DNA from: Muribaculum sp.
GTDB taxonomy: Bacteria > Bacillota > Clostridia > Lachnospirales > Lachnospiraceae
NCBI GenBank assembly: GCA_023663735.1
Contig: JAMPGV010000021.1
Coordinates: 1 to 43,070 of the forward strand
Length of the DNA stretch: 43,070 nucleotides
Reading direction: 5' to 3'
In this document: positions 40,901 to 43,070 of the stretch, piece by piece
How positions within the stretch are numbered: the first letter of the stretch is position 1
Layout of the letters: the number at the start of each line of letters is the position of its first letter
Position numbers and translations under genes: made by a program
Notes under the pieces: model-generated
Databases searched by the model: none
The model's input: only the letters and a program-made list of their open reading frames with translations
Told to the model about the DNA's origin: nothing

Positions 40901-43070
40901 AAACTGAAAAATAGCGAGAAGATTTATGTTCCGAAGATTACGATTGATACGGAGCATGTGACCTATAGCGCGAAACTTGAGAGAGATGTGGAATATACGG
41001 TGACGGTATTGGACGTAGATGATTACACATTGGAGACCACCTCTGTCACGGCAAGCGCAGATGGTACGCAAGATATCAAATTTAAGAAGAAACCCACATA
41101 TGCGATCAACGTGACGCTGGAGGGACCTTCTGCGGATGATGCAGCAAAAGTAGCGCTGACGTTCTCCCGTCTTGATGGGAACTTCGAGCCGGACGGCTAC
41201 GAATACAGCTTCACCGGTACGCAGAATATCGAGTTAAGAGACGGGCAGTATAAGGTAAAAGCAGAACTGACAGGCTATACCCAGAAACTGACCTCCGACG
41301 TCAAGGTAAACGGCGCGGCGGTAGAGAAAACCATCGTGATGGTATCAAACGCTCCCGCACCGGCCATTCCTTATCAAGAAACCATTACCGTTGGTGCGAC
41401 AGGCGACTACCAGACCATCAATGACGCTCTGGCTGCAGTTCGCCGCATGACGCGCACAGACAGCCAGCGTGTAACCATTTCCATTGCACCCGGCAATTAT
41501 GAAGAAATGCTGGTTGTGGATGTTCCGAACGTGACGCTGAAGAACAGCAGCACAACGCCCAGCATTGAGCTGAAGAACAAGGGCGTTGACATCGACGAGA
41601 ACGCAGTACGCATTACCCATTACTATGGACACGGCTACACCTATTACAGCATGAACGAAAGCAGCAAGTATGACGCCGACTTGCTGGCAGTCAACAAAGA
41701 GAACGGATATCCCTCATTTGTAAATCCCGGAGCCGGAAGCACGGCTGAAAGCTACTGGAATGCAACCGTGATCATCGCTGCAAACGGTTTTCAGGCCGAG
41801 GGCATTATCTTTGAGAATTCGTTTAACCAGTATATGTCCGAGAAGGCAACGCAGGACGTCATCGTAAAACAGAGCGGCGCCACAGAAGGCGACGTTGCCA
41901 GATCCGAAATGAAGGCAGGCGATACCACCGTACAGAACAAGAAATATGTGGAGCGTGCGGCGGCACTGGCTATCAAAAACAACATTACTGAAAGCTACTT
42001 TGACAACTGTAAATTTGTAGGCCGTCAGGATACGCTGGATGGCGGAAGAGGATCCACAGCAGCTTTCTATAACTGCTCGATCTACGGCGGAACAGATTTC
42101 ATCATGGGACCCATGACCGCTGTATTCGCAAAATGTGATCTGGTGCTGAACACCATGGAAGACGGAAATGATGTGGCATATATCACGGCTCCCCAGCAGT
42201 CTTCCGGCAGGGGCTACCTGATGTACAACTGTGAAGTAAAATCCACCACGCCCAGCGTGGATACCGCTTCCACAAAGGTTTCTAAGCCCGCTTATCTGGG
42301 TACCCCTTGGGATTCCAATGGCGAGGCAGTGTTCTACTACACGATTATCGGAACTTCCAACTTTGCGGACGCCCCTGCTTCCTATGTATTGCCGGAAGGC
42401 TGGAGCAACCGTCTCTCCACACCGACGGACAGCCGGCTTTATGAGTACAAGACCTACGAACTGACCACAGACGCAGACGGCAAGGCAATCGACAACAGTG
42501 CAAGCAGAAAGTTTGGTCAGGTTCTGACCGAGCCTCTGTTGGATGACAACAGCACCATCTGCGTGGAAGCTTTCCTCGGAGACTGGAAGCCGTTTGCGGG
42601 CAAAGACATGAAGATCGTGCTGCCCGATAACACCACGCTCGACGAGCCCTTTGAGCCTTCCTTCGACGGTTGGGATAAGGTTGCAGAACCTGTCATCAGC
42701 GGCATAGACTATGTGAGCGGTGACGGCAATGACAAGAAGATTATTGTAAAGGTGACTGCTGACGTCAGCGACAATGGCGGCCAGCGTATCAAAGTGTCCG
42801 TAAAAGATGCAAAGGATGCGGATGCGGTAGCTCAGACCAAGTCTTCCACTGAGAAGAAAACGGAGCATACGTTTGAATTTACGCTTCCCGGTCCCGGCAC
42901 ATATGAAGTAACCGCAGCTTTGCAGCGGAAAGATCAAGCCGATAAGGTTGTTACCAAGAAACTGACCATCAAAGCCAACGGAAATGTGAACATATCCGGC
43001 GGAGGTGGAGGCGAAGGTCTCTACGTCGAACTGCTAGACGACGGCGACTATACCTACACGGGAAGCGCCA
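37979..43070 (+). CDS. Large secreted pectin-methylesterase-domain protein (3' end outside window)
   Basis: Open frame of at least 1697 codons without stop to the window edge. ATG 37979 has AGGAGGAAGGAAAGA upstream. A signal peptide (about 1-46, with VSIALSAAMLVTALPAELL) is followed by an AT-rich N-terminal domain (about 47-290), a Pro/Asp linker (about 295-320), beta-rich carbohydrate-binding-like modules and PEGA-like repeats. The pectinesterase (CE8) beta-helix spans about 1130-1540. Its motifs are YFDNCKFVGRQDTLDGG (Gln1350, Asp1351) and GGTDFIMG (Asp1373, the expected nucleophile). The usual Arg of YLGRPW is Thr here (YLGTPW), so activity is uncertain. More beta modules follow. Expected role: de-esterification of pectin outside the cell. 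Confidence 0.9.
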   Translation, partial: MFEQLNMTKKLKRRIGKAVSIALSAAMLVTALPAELLGGVASVKAADVTESSAVNFTQSKWTEKTIDNSKKYVRTTKWDFNTGVLSRNSEGTLQEGDPNVELNNGESLKGLKYEYIGKAESNLPKLVMWKRQYEGNLSIVNSGNVKIGDGDARLAIPLSEDTESVDIAFTMFSKTAARIIGIGDGTTWLNISQDSSKSNTDPHVTEVSLSGDKQIAYFKKSNNVYSEDKLSKVYTFDSAKDNIGEAESVSYYTDPKTGDKWLYIIVGATTANDTSKGKTGEAKFIDLTITETKPVKEEQENPTPTPPPVVDPDDPPSQGGDDDLITYTSTYLFTDGSIVPADTKLNGDTAVTSADGKLKIESGTQNGYGYNGEQHGAVFKNGNVITIHVLGKAKVFIGGCQFTNPKNSEDTNTTTLTVTSNGETVKAFDTLHTDKCYHNDKTAGLSFEYDGEETDLVMTFGGDGTTYVPIITVERTEPKPTKSEVKASVIVKDNDHLLQTGDTIKLVNAADETDAIDITSYTSSDGEDVELKANSTYNIVSSNDDIKATADGKTTVTTTTEDLNVEVDLKSTVVNPTVTINAAAEVAGKEYKLTLTNESDPADKHDLVNGETVKLKIGATYKLTCDNEAVEASIKGSVLLTVAEDLAALTIAVTGPDTTHHTYDVWDFGAEKLTNTELITYNNLLTADIINGWFSKIDPKYTPGSVIPQNTLEPDGKDVDAGNGLTLVSNGQKGKWRLRGLKTNTTISSEQNEDSLTDESGNSYQGIMYDNAGKGKMWMTLEVKAGDKVKAVVSSNGTASTITWESPSKKDVQTFEFTRASRTKLANTCVFTAAEDGAYKLYTPNEKLVVARIYRERPNTATVSGAVTLPTSITWSNDAKLVFTNQTTGQQTEAVVTTGTAGNLTYTVSLLEQYGYDVSLENVEGCVVGANNTLTLPNEIGQLQFNVDCIAVDLVAVTGSLADLTPEAAEKLVLKLKNSEKIYVPKITIDTEHVTYSAKLERDVEYTVTVLDVDDYTLETTSVTASADGTQDIKFKKKPTYAINVTLEGPSADDAAKVALTFSRLDGNFEPDGYEYSFTGTQNIELRDGQYKVKAELTGYTQKLTSDVKVNGAAVEKTIVMVSNAPAPAIPYQETITVGATGDYQTINDALAAVRRMTRTDSQRVTISIAPGNYEEMLVVDVPNVTLKNSSTTPSIELKNKGVDIDENAVRITHYYGHGYTYYSMNESSKYDADLLAVNKENGYPSFVNPGAGSTAESYWNATVIIAANGFQAEGIIFENSFNQYMSEKATQDVIVKQSGATEGDVARSEMKAGDTTVQNKKYVERAAALAIKNNITESYFDNCKFVGRQDTLDGGRGSTAAFYNCSIYGGTDFIMGPMTAVFAKCDLVLNTMEDGNDVAYITAPQQSSGRGYLMYNCEVKSTTPSVDTASTKVSKPAYLGTPWDSNGEAVFYYTIIGTSNFADAPASYVLPEGWSNRLSTPTDSRLYEYKTYELTTDADGKAIDNSASRKFGQVLTEPLLDDNSTICVEAFLGDWKPFAGKDMKIVLPDNTTLDEPFEPSFDGWDKVAEPVISGIDYVSGDGNDKKIIVKVTADVSDNGGQRIKVSVKDAKDADAVAQTKSSTEKKTEHTFEFTLPGPGTYEVTAALQRKDQADKVVTKKLTIKANGNVNISGGGGGEGLYVELLDDGDYTYTGSA

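Noticed and set aside
41714-42937. 407-codon - strand frame opposite the pectinesterase domain, and other - strand frames between 37.9 and 42.9 kb
   Set aside because: The + strand shows one uninterrupted frame with a signal peptide and CE8 motifs through the same region, so the - strand frames are shadows.

Overview
The window is a 43-kb chromosomal segment of a spore-forming clostridium, most likely of the family Lachnospiraceae. The evidence is the block HU - S4/RqcP - YabP - YabQ - DivIC - SpoIIE - TilS - Hpt - FtsH, a CotS-like spore-coat kinase, Gram-positive promoters and Shine-Dalgarno sites, and very large secreted proteins with BIG2, InlB-type and MBG-like repeats, as gut clostridia carry. 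Genus cannot be fixed from the sequence alone.

Layout. (1) 1-880: a truncated palindromic repeat (copy A) and one unrecognised gene on the + strand. (2) 1.1-13.4 kb, all on the - strand: the sporulation/cell-division/housekeeping block, then MazG, a PEGA lipoprotein, a CotS-like protein and the CCA-adding enzyme. spoIIE has its own promoter with a 21-bp spacer, as known for Spo0A-activated promoters, and its product lacks the usual membrane domain. (3) 13.6-18.5 kb: a compact five-gene operon with promoter and terminator. It encodes a circularly permuted ATP-grasp, an alpha-E protein, a transglutaminase-like protein and two AstE/aspartoacylase-like paralogues, of which the second has lost zinc-ligand residues. 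Two tRNA-Gly genes sit directly upstream. (4) 18.9-29.9 kb: two giant secreted transglutaminase-core proteins (1364 and 2237 aa). The larger one also carries BspA-type leucine-rich repeats and a C-terminal Cys/His amidase-like domain. (5) 30.1-34.2 kb: a DUF3810 membrane metalloprotease candidate, a MATE transporter and a DUF3048 lipoprotein. (6) 34.4-37.8 kb: a small accessory segment with a zinc-ribbon tyrosine recombinase, an Rpn/PD-(D/E)XK family protein, a doubly frameshifted DUF2442 gene and repeat copy E, possibly bounded by a 10-bp direct repeat. (7) 37.98 kb to the end: a large secreted protein with a pectin-methylesterase domain, open at the right edge.

The most distinctive non-coding feature is a family of five 205-207 bp palindromic elements (copies A-E) with terminal inverted repeats and a central hairpin whose stems show compensatory changes between copies. 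Two copies are flanked by 12-15 bp direct repeats, so they look like mobile, non-autonomous elements. Three copies end 27-34 bp before a start codon. One interrupts the sporulation cluster just upstream of yabP, and one separates the two giant transglutaminase genes.
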